Source: an uncultured bacterium (GTDB lineage Bacteria > Bacteroidota > Bacteroidia > Bacteroidales > Bacteroidaceae). From it: a stretch of DNA of 64,000 nt. Under the pieces are notes generated by a model that did not search any database, was not told the DNA's origin, and worked only from the letters and a program-made list of their open reading frames with translations. A program made the translations under genes and the position numbers. This document shows positions 8,981-18,518 of this stretch, in pieces (position 1 is the stretch's first letter; every line of letters starts with the position of its first letter). Location of the stretch: positions 60,425 through 124,424 of the forward strand of contig CAJMSQ010000002.1 of assembly GCA_905216095.1 (NCBI GenBank), written 5' to 3'.

Positions 8981-9814
8981 ATGAAACACTTTGAATTCAG
9001 ACGTTTCGGGCGCGTACTGGCGCACGACATACAGGAAAACCGGACGAAGAACCTGCGCGACTTCGCCTGGCTCTATGTGGCCAACTTTTTGGTGATAGCC
9101 TCTTTCTTCTATTCGCCCAGCCGCGACGGATTGGACGCCATGCCTGCGGGGCTGGCCGAGGACATTCTTTTCTCGAAAACCAATGCCGCCGTCCTGATAT
9201 GCTTCTCGTTGCTCTCTTACTATGCAGTGAGCCGCGTTTTCTCCAACTTCCGCACCAAACAGTTGCGCATAGCCAACCTGATGTTGCCGGGAACGAACCT
9301 GGAAAAATATCTTTCGCGGGTTTTGCAGTACACCGTTTTCTACGTGGTGGCTTTCTTCGCCGCCTTTGTGCTGGCCGACCTGACGCGGATGCTGGTCTTC
9401 CCGGTTTTCGGCCATAGTTTCCCCTCGCTGGTGCCGAACATGGTGGAGGGCATCGGCAGCATTGTTTCCGGTTGGCACAGCATAAACAACCAGGGAACCT
9501 TTCCCCGTGTGTCGGCCGGCGAGATAATGGTTCTCAGCGTGATGGCGAATGTGTGGTCATATAGTTGTATGTTGCTCGGAAGTGCCTTTTTCCGCAAACG
9601 GGCTTTCCTCTATACGCTGCTGACCGTCCTGGGCATTTTCATTGCTATGGGTGTGCTGTGCGATTTGTTCCTCGAACATGTTCATTTCTCTCTCGAGATT
9701 TCCCTCTCGTGGATAAGTGCCGTCTTCGGTGTGCTCGCCTGCGTGAATGTCTGGCTGAGCTACCTGCTCTTTACCCGTATGCAAGTCATTCCATATAAAT
9801 ACCTGCGCAAATGA
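8981..9814 (+). CDS. ABC transporter membrane subunit (six predicted helices)
   Basis: 277 residues from the ATG at 8981; an in-frame TTG at 8951 is less likely because ATG follows an A-rich stretch typical of Bacteroidota starts. Hydrophobic segments lie near FAWLYVANFLVIASFF, AAVLICFSLLSYYAVS, TVFYVVAFFAAFVLA, VLSVMANVWSYSCMLL, LLTVLGIFIAMGVL and AVFGVLACVNVWLSYLL. No enzymatic motif is seen. Position directly after an ABC ATPase and overlapping the following regulator by 4 bp (ATGA) supports a permease role. The protein was not assigned to a named transporter family. Confidence 0.75.
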   Translation: MKHFEFRRFGRVLAHDIQENRTKNLRDFAWLYVANFLVIASFFYSPSRDGLDAMPAGLAEDILFSKTNAAVLICFSLLSYYAVSRVFSNFRTKQLRIANLMLPGTNLEKYLSRVLQYTVFYVVAFFAAFVLADLTRMLVFPVFGHSFPSLVPNMVEGIGSIVSGWHSINNQGTFPRVSAGEIMVLSVMANVWSYSCMLLGSAFFRKRAFLYTLLTVLGIFIAMGVLCDLFLEHVHFSLEISLSWISAVFGVLACVNVWLSYLLFTRMQVIPYKYLRK

Positions 9815-10194
9815 ATTTCAAGGAAGGATTACCCATATATGTACAGATAGCCGAGCGGCTTTCGGACGAAATCCTTTCGGGCACGTATGAGGCCGATGCG
9901 CGAGTGCCTGCCGTCCGCGAGTACAGCAGTCTGCTGGAAGTGAATGTGAACACTGCGGTCAAGGCTTTCGACTTGTTGCGCCGCCGGGGTGTGCTCTACG
10001 ACAAGCGGGGACTGGGTTCGTTCGTCTCGCCCGAGGCCCGGCAGCTCATACTCGACACCCGCCGCCGCGAGTTCATGGAGACCGACCTGCCCGAGATGTT
10101 CCGGCGCATGGACATGCTCGGCATCAGTGTGGCCGAAGTGCGGGCCGCCTACGATGCCCGCAGGGCCGGGAATGAAAACAAAGCAAACGATTAA
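9811..10194 (+). CDS. GntR-family regulator, YtrA subfamily
   Basis: 127 residues. The winged helix-turn-helix occupies about residues 8-75 (LPIYVQIAERLSDEILSG, then VPAVREYSSLLEVNVNT, then LYDKRGLGSFVS). Only a short ~50-residue alpha-helical tail follows, the hallmark of the YtrA subfamily, which lacks a large effector domain and usually controls adjacent ABC transporters. Its ATG overlaps the permease stop by 4 bp, implying translational coupling. Here the regulator is third in the operon, whereas YtrA-type genes usually lead it. Confidence 0.9.
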   Translation: MNFKEGLPIYVQIAERLSDEILSGTYEADARVPAVREYSSLLEVNVNTAVKAFDLLRRRGVLYDKRGLGSFVSPEARQLILDTRRREFMETDLPEMFRRMDMLGISVAEVRAAYDARRAGNENKAND

Positions 10195-10196
10195 AC

Positions 10197-10889
10197 ATGA
10201 AAAGGTATATGAAAAAAATGAGACTTGCGATGGTGGCCGTGGCCATACTGTCGCTCACGGCCTGCAGGCTGGTTGTAGGCGGAAACGCGCTCAAGGGAGA
10301 GGGCATCCGCCTGACGAAAGACACCGTGACGGCATCTTTCGATGAAATCTCGGTATGTCAGGGCATCCGGGTGGTGTATGTGCAACGCGAAGGTCGGCCG
10401 CAGCTGCGGCTGGAAGCCTACGAGAACGTCATGCCGCGCATCAAGGTCCGCGTGGAAGACGGAGAACTGCATCTGAGTTATGATGACGTAGTCAGTTCCG
10501 TGAACGACGTGGAGACGGTCGTCACGGTATACGCGCCTTCCCTGCGCGGCATCGAGGTTTCGAGCGCGGCACGTGTGGAAACCGACAGTCTCGTCGTGGC
10601 GGACGAACTGGAAATAGACGCTTCGAGCGCGGCTGCGGTGACGCTGCGCGGTGTTTCGGCCCGGAAAGTTTCGGCCGATGCGTCGAGTTCCGCGAAGGTG
10701 ACGCTCGCAGGCAGCTGTCGGACGGTGGACTTCGACGCTTCGAGTGCCGCAAAGATAGACGCGGTCGGGCTGAAAGCCGAAACGGGCAGCGCGGAAGCCT
10801 CTTCGGCCGCCCATGTCGAGACGTGGGTCAGCGGGGAACTGCAGTCCGAGGCCTCTTCGGCCGGCAGCGTGTCGAACAAGTCGCGCTGA
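10197..10889 (+). CDS. DUF2807 (head-GIN domain) lipoprotein
   Basis: 230 residues. The N-terminus is a lipoprotein signal (LSLTAC lipobox), predicting a Cys-anchored envelope protein. The body matches the DUF2807 / putative auto-transporter adhesin family: a right-handed beta-solenoid in which short strands are separated by a recurring D/E-A-S-S-A-A motif. At least six such turns are visible (IDASSAAAV, ADASSSAKV, FDASSAAKI, AEASSAAHV, SEASSAGSV). It starts 2 bases after the GntR stop and is the last gene of the ABC cassette. The start could be the Met at codon 5. Function unknown; it may sense or buffer an envelope signal. Confidence 0.87.
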   Translation: MKRYMKKMRLAMVAVAILSLTACRLVVGGNALKGEGIRLTKDTVTASFDEISVCQGIRVVYVQREGRPQLRLEAYENVMPRIKVRVEDGELHLSYDDVVSSVNDVETVVTVYAPSLRGIEVSSAARVETDSLVVADELEIDASSAAAVTLRGVSARKVSADASSSAKVTLAGSCRTVDFDASSAAKIDAVGLKAETGSAEASSAAHVETWVSGELQSEASSAGSVSNKSR

Positions 10890-10976
10890 GCTGACCGCCT
10901 GCCGGGCCCGGCGGCCCGGAGGACGCGGGCATTATTTGCAAAAAGCCGTTGAATTGAACATAAAGTATGTAGAAAA

Positions 10977-11058
10977 GGGCACGGGGAATACGCCTCGTGC
11001 CCTGAATGGTTACTAAAGATTCCGCTTTCGCGGGGACAGCTTGTCCTGTCCCCTTTTT
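10977..11058 (+). terminator. Tandem hairpins ending the ABC operon
   Basis: Two hairpins lie between the convergent DUF2807 and tamL genes. The first (10977-11002) has a GGGCACG/CGTGCCC core but no T tract. The second (11032-11058) is a classic plus-strand terminator: GGGGACAG, 6-nt loop, CTGTCCCC, TTTTT. Confidence 0.8.
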
Positions 11059-11115
11059 CGTCGGTTCCGGAAGGCTTTCGGCCGATTCCGGCTGCGGTAC
11101 GGCCGTCACCGGCCC

Positions 11116-13632
11116 TTAGAAAGGATAGCCTATGGCGAAGTGATAGGCCAGTCCGTCCTTGATGCGCGGTATGTTGTACCAGCCCGCTTTTCCTGTCTCG
11201 TAAGGTGCGTGGAGCGCGAAGCCCACATCGAAGCGCAGGACGAGGAAGTCGAGGTCGTAGCGCAGGCCGAGTCCTGTGCCTACGGCGATGTGCTTCAGCG
11301 TCTCTGCCGAAAATTTGCCGCCGGGGCGGCCGGCATCCTCACGCAGCAGCCATACATTGCCCGCGTCAAGGAACACGGCTCCGTGCAGGCTGCCGAAAAG
11401 GCGCGCGCGAAGTTCGGCATTGGCTTCCAGCCGGACATCTCCCGTCTGGTCTATGTAGGCGTACTTCGAATTTCCGCTGCGGTAGCTGCCCGGACCTATG
11501 GTGCGCACGGTGAAGGCACGTATGCTGTTGGCGCCGCCTACGTAGAACTGGTCGGCGTATGGCGCACGGGTACTGTTCCCATAGCTGTAGATGACGCCGG
11601 CAAAGAGCCTCGTGGCGACATTGAAGCGCGAGTTGATGCGGAAGGTCTCATGTGCTTCGGCCGTGAACTTCAGAAATTGCGCGAAGGGGCTGCCGAACAA
11701 CGCTTTGTTCTGTTCCGAGAATTTGCGTCCCGTGGCCGCGTAAATTCCCGATACGGCATTTCCCGCCTCCTTGGCCGTCAGCTGCAGCCAGACGGGGTTG
11801 CGGTGTCCGGCGGCCGAGTTGTAGGTGAATGTATATGATATGGACGGCACGAACTGGTCGCGCATGGAGACGTATAGCGCGGGGTTGGCGTTCATTATCG
11901 AGTCGAAAGTGCCCGTTTTGTGGAACATCTTGTCGAATTCAAGGCTGAAAAGCGTCAGTTCGTGCTCGGCCGTGCGGCGTTTGTGCCATTTATATGTTGC
12001 GCTGAGGCCGAACGTGACCATGTTGAAGAAGCCTGCTCGGTTTCTCCAGTCGGCATTGAGCGCGAAAGTGGTGGATGCGGGGAAGCGGGTGTGGCGTCGG
12101 CTGATGCCGGGGAAGACAAAGCGCGGAAAGTCAAAGGCCAGCTCCGTACCAAGCTCGTAGGAGTTCAGCAAAGAATTGCCTCCGTGGCCCGCACCCGTCT
12201 GCCACTCGTGCGAACCGAATATCTTGAACGACACTTTCTCGCCGCCTCCGAACGCGTTGCGCTTGGCTACGCCGAAGGCAATGCCCGGTCCGACCTGCTG
12301 GTTGCTTTTCAGCGTGGCGTTCATCTCGAAGTAGCTGTCATAAAGCTTGTCCATCACGGCATTCACATATATATCCAGTGTGTCGCAGGAGGCGCTTGTG
12401 TCGCGCGGCACGTAGTTTACGTCCATCTGGCTGAAGACTCCGATGGTGTTCAACTTTTCTAAGGTCATGTTGCTGTGGCTCAGTCGGAAGAGTTCGCCCT
12501 TCCGGTGGCTGATGGCGTGCCGCCACATGCCCGCACGCAGGGGCAATTTCTCTCCGGAATACTCGTAGAAGTAATTGCGTCGGCGGATGGACTTGTCCGG
12601 AACGTCATCTTCCGTGCGCTTGATGCTGACGTGCGTGTTCCCGATATACCATTGGTGGCGCACACGTGCCGGCCGATCGGGCGCGGGGCGTACTTGTAGC
12701 TGGACCTTCCCGCGGCGCATGACGGTGTCGGCGCGGAATGTGGTGTACGGAGCCGCGTAGTAGTAATAACCGTTCTCGCGGAAAAGTTTTTCTATGCGCG
12801 TTTGTTCGCCGGCTAAGTTCACGACACTGAAGGCGTCGCCCGACTTGAGCAGCCGTTCATGGCTGGTCGCGCGCAGCAGGCTGTCGGCCCGTGCCGGAAA
12901 GTCAAGGTAGGCGATGGAGTCGAACCTATGTACGGGACCCGCATATACGTCATAGGCAATTTTAGCTTTGCGGGGATTTTTGCGCGGCAGTATCCTGTGC
13001 TCCACTTTCCCGCTGAAATATCCGTAGTTGTGCAGGGTGTTCGTGGCTACCCGTGCACGCATTTCGGGGCTGACCGTGGAAACGAGGACGGGGGTGGCTG
13101 CAAAGTTTTTGAAAATCCATTTCCCGAGCCCTTTCCGGTGATTTACCAGGCCGTTGTAGAGCCATAGGCCGACGGGGAAGGGGGAACGGATGGACGAAGA
13201 GCCGAACAACGCGTTGTTGGGTGCATAGGCCAGTACGGCTTCCACCTCTTCCTGTGCCGTCTCGAATGCTTCCCGGTCAGCCTCGTTCTGCGCTTTGAGT
13301 CGTTTACGTTCCTCTTTGGTGAGGTCTTCCGCCTTGTGTGACAGTTGTTCCTCTATGCCGGCGGTGCCTTTGCCGCTCAGCAGGTCGTCTACCGCGTTGA
13401 TGGCCTCTCCGATGGACGTGATGACGCCGGCGGAGTCCCTTTTCGTTGTTTTTTTCAGCTTCAGAGGCGTTCCTTCATAGCTGATTTTGTCGATACCCAC
13501 GTAGAGTTGTTCGTCTTCCGGCAGGTTGCTCGTTGTGGAGCAGGAGGCGGCCAGCGCGGCGAGGAGCAGAATTGCCGCTATCCCTATGGTCGTTCGCATC
13601 GGGTGGTTGGTATGTGGGGGGAGAAGTATCAT
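11116..13632 (-). CDS. tamL: TamL: lipidated TamA/BamA-type outer-membrane barrel
   Basis: 838 residues from the first ATG, which overlaps the tamB stop by 4 bp (ATGA); a second ATG at 13599 gives a more standard 20-residue signal. Either way the signal ends in LAALAASC, a lipobox, so the protein is a lipoprotein, unlike proteobacterial TamA. The N-terminal ~350 residues are POTRA-like, and the C-terminal ~350 form an Omp85-type barrel (for example the FYVGGANSIRAF segment and the C-terminal YHFAIGYPF). Linked downstream of tamB, it fits the Bacteroidota TamL protein, thought to work with TamB in outer-membrane biogenesis and lipid transport. Confidence 0.88.
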   Translation of the reverse strand: MILLPPHTNHPMRTTIGIAAILLLAALAASCSTTSNLPEDEQLYVGIDKISYEGTPLKLKKTTKRDSAGVITSIGEAINAVDDLLSGKGTAGIEEQLSHKAEDLTKEERKRLKAQNEADREAFETAQEEVEAVLAYAPNNALFGSSSIRSPFPVGLWLYNGLVNHRKGLGKWIFKNFAATPVLVSTVSPEMRARVATNTLHNYGYFSGKVEHRILPRKNPRKAKIAYDVYAGPVHRFDSIAYLDFPARADSLLRATSHERLLKSGDAFSVVNLAGEQTRIEKLFRENGYYYYAAPYTTFRADTVMRRGKVQLQVRPAPDRPARVRHQWYIGNTHVSIKRTEDDVPDKSIRRRNYFYEYSGEKLPLRAGMWRHAISHRKGELFRLSHSNMTLEKLNTIGVFSQMDVNYVPRDTSASCDTLDIYVNAVMDKLYDSYFEMNATLKSNQQVGPGIAFGVAKRNAFGGGEKVSFKIFGSHEWQTGAGHGGNSLLNSYELGTELAFDFPRFVFPGISRRHTRFPASTTFALNADWRNRAGFFNMVTFGLSATYKWHKRRTAEHELTLFSLEFDKMFHKTGTFDSIMNANPALYVSMRDQFVPSISYTFTYNSAAGHRNPVWLQLTAKEAGNAVSGIYAATGRKFSEQNKALFGSPFAQFLKFTAEAHETFRINSRFNVATRLFAGVIYSYGNSTRAPYADQFYVGGANSIRAFTVRTIGPGSYRSGNSKYAYIDQTGDVRLEANAELRARLFGSLHGAVFLDAGNVWLLREDAGRPGGKFSAETLKHIAVGTGLGLRYDLDFLVLRFDVGFALHAPYETGKAGWYNIPRIKDGLAYHFAIGYPF

Positions 13633-16600
13633 TGTTTCGTCTTCGCTTTGTCTTCTTTGTCTTTGTTCTTTTTATCTTTCGAGCGGAACAGGAACAGTTC
13701 GCCGAGCCGGTTGCTTTTTTTCCTCAGGATGAGGCCTGCGCCGGTTTTTGTCAGTTGTCCTTCGAGCGGGTCCTGCACTCCGCGGTCGTAGAATACCCTT
13801 ACGTATCGCGATGCGCTTTTGTCGAGCCGGTATTCCAGGGCTATGTTGTCGATAAAGCTTGCCGCCGAATTTTCAGCGTCTTCTCCCGTGCTGACCTTGC
13901 CGCCTATGATGACGCTGATGCGATTGTTCCAGAAGCGTTTGGCGAACTGGAACGAATAGTCAGTAGTCTCTGTGCCCGCGGCACTGGTTCCGCTTTCCAT
14001 ACCGATGCTTACGTCGATAGTTTTCAGGGCCGAGCCGGCAATACTCTGGATTTCGCTTTGCAGGAAAGCATTGAGCGCGTTGCTGGCCTTGAAGCCGCTG
14101 CCGCCGGATGCCATCATGTCGTCCGTCATGTACATTCCGGTGGCCAGCATCGCCACGGCCGTCTTTCCTCTCTGTGCGGCTGTCATTGTCGCCAACTGGT
14201 TCTGTACGCTCAGGTCCTCGGGTGCCTCGATGGTGAACTCCAGTCCCATGTCGTTCAGTGGCTTTGTGATGGCCACACCCACGTCGAAGGCCACCGTGCG
14301 CGGCTGGTCGTTTTCGGTGACGGTAGCTTTCATCCGTTCGGTGGCGGCTATGTTGAGCGTAGGATTGGTCACGTCGCCCGTGAAGTCCACGTAGCTGCCT
14401 TGTGTGATGCTGAAAGTCTTGAGGGGGATGACGGGCAGCGAGTACTTCATCTCTCCTTCGTTCACCGTCAGGCGTCCTGTCATGCGCAGGTCGCCTTGTT
14501 GTGTGATGCGCATGGTCATGTCGCCGCCGCCCTCCAGGTCCACGTAGTTCTGTCCGTCTTCACTGAGCAGGCAATGGAAGCGTGCGGCGTCGTTGATGGA
14601 GATGGCGAGCGTCATGTCGAAGCCTCCGACGGGTACGGGTGCCTCTTCGTCCACGGCGACGCTGTCCTCGAAGCTCACAAACTTCACCAAGTCGTGCAGA
14701 CGGTCGTCCACGGTCAGCGGAGAATCCTTCAGGATGTAAGTCATGTCGGTCTTGTCGAGCACGTCAAGCTTTCCGCGGATGAAAAGGTTGTCCATCGTGC
14801 CGCGCAGCGTACCGTTATAATTGGCAAAGACCTTTCCGTAGACGAGTGACTGCTTTTTCCGTTTGGCGGTGATGAGTTCAAAGTCGTTCGCCTTCATGTT
14901 GAAGTCGAGCGTGATGCGGCTGAAGTCGGCGAAATCCAGCTTTCCGTTCATCACGAGCGGGTTGTCCGCGTTGCGGGAATACAGGCCGAAGTTGTCGAAC
15001 AGCATCCTGTTGTCTTTTATCTCGATGGGCCGGCGGTCCATGGTGAAGTCAAAGCCGTAGACGTCCGAGTACAGGTGTGCCGAGTCGAAGTTCAGCGCGC
15101 CGTTGATGGCAGGCCGTTCGAGGTTCCCCTCTACAGTGAGGTGTCCTCCGGCTTTTCCTTGCAGCCCCATGTCTGTTCCGGCCATGAAGCCGTTCAGCAT
15201 GGCGAGCGGGAAGTCATGCAGGCTGATGTTGCCGGTGAAAAGTCCGCCCTCCGTGTCGCGGTACGTTCCCTCACATTCCATCACCTCCGTCCCGTTTGCC
15301 GAGATATAGGCGTTGGCATAGTGTTCGCCGCCCTCTTTCGGCAGGTAGATGGCCTCCATGCCTATGTTGCCCAGGTCCACGCCTTCGAATTTCAGTCCCG
15401 AAGCCTCGAACAATGCCGACGTGGACAGGTTCTTGTGGTCGTCCACCAGGTGGAAGTCGCCGTTCAGCATACCTTCGAGTTGCGGAAGATAGGGCAGGAC
15501 GTCCGAGAGTTCGCCCAGGTTCAGGTTACTTATGCTGGCAGTGATGTCGTTCACCGAGTCCGCGGGCTGGCTGAATACGCGCAGGCCCGTCCCGTCGTCG
15601 GCCAGTAGGTCGATGTTGGCTTTCAGCATCTTGTTCTTGTCCAGACTGATGAAGTTATCCTCGTTCACGGTGAAGTTGCGATAGGCAATGACAGGATGTT
15701 GCGGGTAGATGGAAAGCCGTATCTCCTCGTCAGTCAGCGCGGCCCGCGTTCCGATGTCGATGCCCCGCCTTCCCTGCGCGTCGATGAACTGCAGTTGTGC
15801 GCCTACACCGTCTTTTTGCAGGAATCCGTCCAGGTTTACCCGGAATTTATGCGGGTTCCGTTTCGTGTAGTTATGGATGTCGCCGTGCAGCCGGAAACCT
15901 GTCGAGTCCTGTGACAGGAATACGCCGATGGTGTCGAGCAGCAGGTTGCCGTTGCGCAGGGCCCCGACGCTCAGGTCGCCGTTCAGACCGTCCTCAGGTC
16001 CGGCGTAGAGGCGCAGGCGTGCCGAGTTGTAGGAAACGCCCATGTGTTCCAGGATGCGGCTCATGGGGTTGTCGCGTCCGGCGTCGAGGTGTAGCGTCAT
16101 GTCCGGCAGGGCCTGTCGCAGTTCCTTCTCGTCCAGTACCTTTTTCTCTATTTGCCGGGACAATTTGTCCGCCAGTTTCGTGAAGTTGCCGGCCAGCAGG
16201 TCCACCGTTCCCGCCGCCCCGAAGTTCAGGTACAGGTCTCCGGCCGACACGCGGGCGGTGGTGGTGTCGCGCGAGGTGGCAAAGGCAAACAGCAAGTCTT
16301 TTGCCGGGATGCTCTTCCGCGGTGTGAGGAAGCGCAAGTGTCTGAATCCGCCTTCCGCGCCGTATGCCGAGAAGTCCCGCTGCGCCCGTGCCGTGATGTC
16401 CACGTCCGCGCCCAGTTGCAAGGTATCTGCCATTCCCGCCGCCTTTTGTACGTTCACCATGGGCAGGCTGGCCGTGAGCCGGGCCTCGATTTCGCGGCCC
16501 AGGGTGGCTTCCAGATGTCCTTCGCCCTCTACCAGTTCGTTGAGTGCCGAGAAATCGGCCTTCGCCTTTCCGCCTGCGACGGTCGCGTCCAGTTTCAGTC

Positions 16601-18320
16601 CGCCCAGGTCCCACGTCCCGTAGGCGAATTTGCCGACCGAGGCTTTCGCTTGCAGCCGTGTGCGGGTCGCAAACGGGTCGAAGCCGCTGCCGGCGGCCGT
16701 CAGTTTTCCGCTGAAAGCCCCCAGGCCCGAGCCGGGCAGGAAGTCGCCCAGCGGGAACGCCGCCGAGCTGGCCGCCAGCCTGTAACTCTCGCGCCGGAGG
16801 TCGGCCTCGGCTTTCGCTTGCAGCCGTCCGCCCCGCGCGGCCACCTGCAGGTCGGTCTTGTAAGTATTGCCGTGAACCGTGGCCGTGCCTCGCGCCGTCA
16901 TGCCGCGGGGAATGTTGAACGAGTTACGCGCGTCGGCGGGGACAAATGCCTTGACGAATGTCATGTCCTGCGTCCGCAGGTCGAAACGCGCCGTTATTTT
17001 CCGGTTGTCGCGCAGGACATTTTCGGCCTTCACGCTTCCCGTCAGCCGCAGCGCGCCCGGAAGCGACACTTCCAGCCGGTCCAGTGTCAGCCGGTCCATG
17101 TTGCCCGAGGCCTCCGCGCGGATGGCCAGCGTTTTCTGCGGCCAGGCCTTCAGATATTCCGCGTCAATCATTCCGCGGCCCAGTGTCCGCACGTCTTCGG
17201 GCGCGATGGCCGCGTCGATGTATGCCGCCAGCCGTCCGTCGCGGCCTTCCTGCAACGCTTTCCGGTCCAGTTCGAGCGCGATGTCGGCGCGCGAGTGCTG
17301 TGTGCGCAGGCGGAATGCCGGCAGGGACAGTCTTACGGAGTCCATGTAGAGGCCTCCCGACAGCTCCCTCACGTCTATTCCGCTGCGTTCGTGCAGCGAG
17401 ACGTTGGCGATGCCTGCCCGCAGTGTGCCGTCGGCCGTGTAGCTGAGGGTGTCGAGGCGCAGGTTCAGTCCGGACAGCACGATGTGGTTCGGGTCGAAGC
17501 CTTCGGCCGTTGTCCTGAAGTCCTTCCACAGTATGTCGTTGTCTTTCCGGAAAGCGGGATTGCCCTTGTGCGGCGTGCCTGCGGCTTCCCGTCCGCTCCG
17601 TGCGGCATAGGTCACGTTGCCCCGGCGGATATCGAGCTGCCTGACGGCGTAGTTGCCGCGACCCGTGTCGAAGTGTCCGTCAAACAGCTTTGCGGACTCC
17701 ATGTCGGCCGCCACGCGCATGGTGTCACCGGGCATTGACAGCCGTATCGCGGTCTGCTCGATGCGCACGCGGTCTACGGTGATGTCCCACGGCGCGGAGG
17801 CGGTGGTGTCCTTGGCCGCCGTGTCGCTGAGCGCCACGTAGAGCTCGGCCTTGCGCAGCACGGCATTGTTGATGTGTATTTTCCCGTCGGCCCAGGCTAT
17901 GCCGTGCGACCGTGCCTCCAGCATACCGACGCGGCCGCGCAGGTAAGTGTCGGCTATCAGGTTTTTTGTGTTCAGCTTCATGTCGTACAGCGCGAAACCG
18001 TCTACGTCGAGGCGGCTGCTGAACAGGGGAATGAGCCGGACGTCAAGGCGCAGGGAGCGCAGGGCCGCTATGGTGTCGTTGCCTTCGACCGCCGTGACGC
18101 GGTGTACCCCGAGGTTCAGCGGAAACACCAGCCGTACCTGTCCCACCGAGATGTTCATGCCGGTGGTCTCGGACAGATGTTGCGTCACTTTCCGGACTAC
18201 AAAATTCTGTACGGGCGGGAGATAGATGAGTATGGCCGCCAGCAGGAACAGCACGATGGGCGTGAGAATCATCGCCATCAGCCATTTGCCGGCTCGTCTG
18301 AGTAGTTTTTTTCCTTTCAT
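13629..18320 (-). CDS. tamB: Translocation and assembly module TamB (AsmA-like, DUF490)
   Basis: 1563 residues from the ATG at 18320; an upstream in-frame TTG at 18341 is rejected because it overlaps the -7 box. The N-terminus has a single membrane anchor (about residues 18-45, TPIVLFLLAAILIYLPP). A very long stretch of amphipathic beta strands follows, typical of AsmA-like bridging proteins. The C-terminal ~400 residues match the TamB/DUF490 domain. Known relatives span the periplasm from inner to outer membrane and carry phospholipids along a hydrophobic groove. It is followed with ATGA overlap by tamL. The promoter puts the transcription start almost at the ATG. Confidence 0.9.
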   Translation of the reverse strand: MKGKKLLRRAGKWLMAMILTPIVLFLLAAILIYLPPVQNFVVRKVTQHLSETTGMNISVGQVRLVFPLNLGVHRVTAVEGNDTIAALRSLRLDVRLIPLFSSRLDVDGFALYDMKLNTKNLIADTYLRGRVGMLEARSHGIAWADGKIHINNAVLRKAELYVALSDTAAKDTTASAPWDITVDRVRIEQTAIRLSMPGDTMRVAADMESAKLFDGHFDTGRGNYAVRQLDIRRGNVTYAARSGREAAGTPHKGNPAFRKDNDILWKDFRTTAEGFDPNHIVLSGLNLRLDTLSYTADGTLRAGIANVSLHERSGIDVRELSGGLYMDSVRLSLPAFRLRTQHSRADIALELDRKALQEGRDGRLAAYIDAAIAPEDVRTLGRGMIDAEYLKAWPQKTLAIRAEASGNMDRLTLDRLEVSLPGALRLTGSVKAENVLRDNRKITARFDLRTQDMTFVKAFVPADARNSFNIPRGMTARGTATVHGNTYKTDLQVAARGGRLQAKAEADLRRESYRLAASSAAFPLGDFLPGSGLGAFSGKLTAAGSGFDPFATRTRLQAKASVGKFAYGTWDLGGLKLDATVAGGKAKADFSALNELVEGEGHLEATLGREIEARLTASLPMVNVQKAAGMADTLQLGADVDITARAQRDFSAYGAEGGFRHLRFLTPRKSIPAKDLLFAFATSRDTTTARVSAGDLYLNFGAAGTVDLLAGNFTKLADKLSRQIEKKVLDEKELRQALPDMTLHLDAGRDNPMSRILEHMGVSYNSARLRLYAGPEDGLNGDLSVGALRNGNLLLDTIGVFLSQDSTGFRLHGDIHNYTKRNPHKFRVNLDGFLQKDGVGAQLQFIDAQGRRGIDIGTRAALTDEEIRLSIYPQHPVIAYRNFTVNEDNFISLDKNKMLKANIDLLADDGTGLRVFSQPADSVNDITASISNLNLGELSDVLPYLPQLEGMLNGDFHLVDDHKNLSTSALFEASGLKFEGVDLGNIGMEAIYLPKEGGEHYANAYISANGTEVMECEGTYRDTEGGLFTGNISLHDFPLAMLNGFMAGTDMGLQGKAGGHLTVEGNLERPAINGALNFDSAHLYSDVYGFDFTMDRRPIEIKDNRMLFDNFGLYSRNADNPLVMNGKLDFADFSRITLDFNMKANDFELITAKRKKQSLVYGKVFANYNGTLRGTMDNLFIRGKLDVLDKTDMTYILKDSPLTVDDRLHDLVKFVSFEDSVAVDEEAPVPVGGFDMTLAISINDAARFHCLLSEDGQNYVDLEGGGDMTMRITQQGDLRMTGRLTVNEGEMKYSLPVIPLKTFSITQGSYVDFTGDVTNPTLNIAATERMKATVTENDQPRTVAFDVGVAITKPLNDMGLEFTIEAPEDLSVQNQLATMTAAQRGKTAVAMLATGMYMTDDMMASGGSGFKASNALNAFLQSEIQSIAGSALKTIDVSIGMESGTSAAGTETTDYSFQFAKRFWNNRISVIIGGKVSTGEDAENSAASFIDNIALEYRLDKSASRYVRVFYDRGVQDPLEGQLTKTGAGLILRKKSNRLGELFLFRSKDKKNKDKEDKAKTKQ

Positions 18321-18327
18321 TACGGTG

Positions 18328-18360
18328 CAAAGATAACGCAAGAACGGCGAAGTACAAAAA
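18328..18360 (-). promoter_or_regulatory. tamB promoter, predicted near-leaderless
   Basis: Reading the minus strand: TTTG (plus 18355-18358), 19 bases, TATCTTTG (18328-18335). The ATG of tamB begins at 18320, only 7 bases past the -7 box, so the mRNA would start at or within a base or two of the start codon. Confidence 0.6.
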
Positions 18361-18518
18361 CAATATCCGGCAAATGCCCCGTATGAGGTCTAAAAGTATG
18401 TTTACAGGCCTTTCGATGTGTTTTCCGGGCCTTCAGGAATTGCGCGGCGGGGCTTTTCCCTCTTTTGTCCGGAAGGAGTTTCGGGACACTTCGGGATTTT
18501 AACATTTACCCTGCGGTG

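Noticed and set aside
18493..18508. A second, truncated element just before copy 3
   Set aside because: Only about 15 bases (GGGATTTTAACATTTA) resemble the left end; too short to separate from chance.
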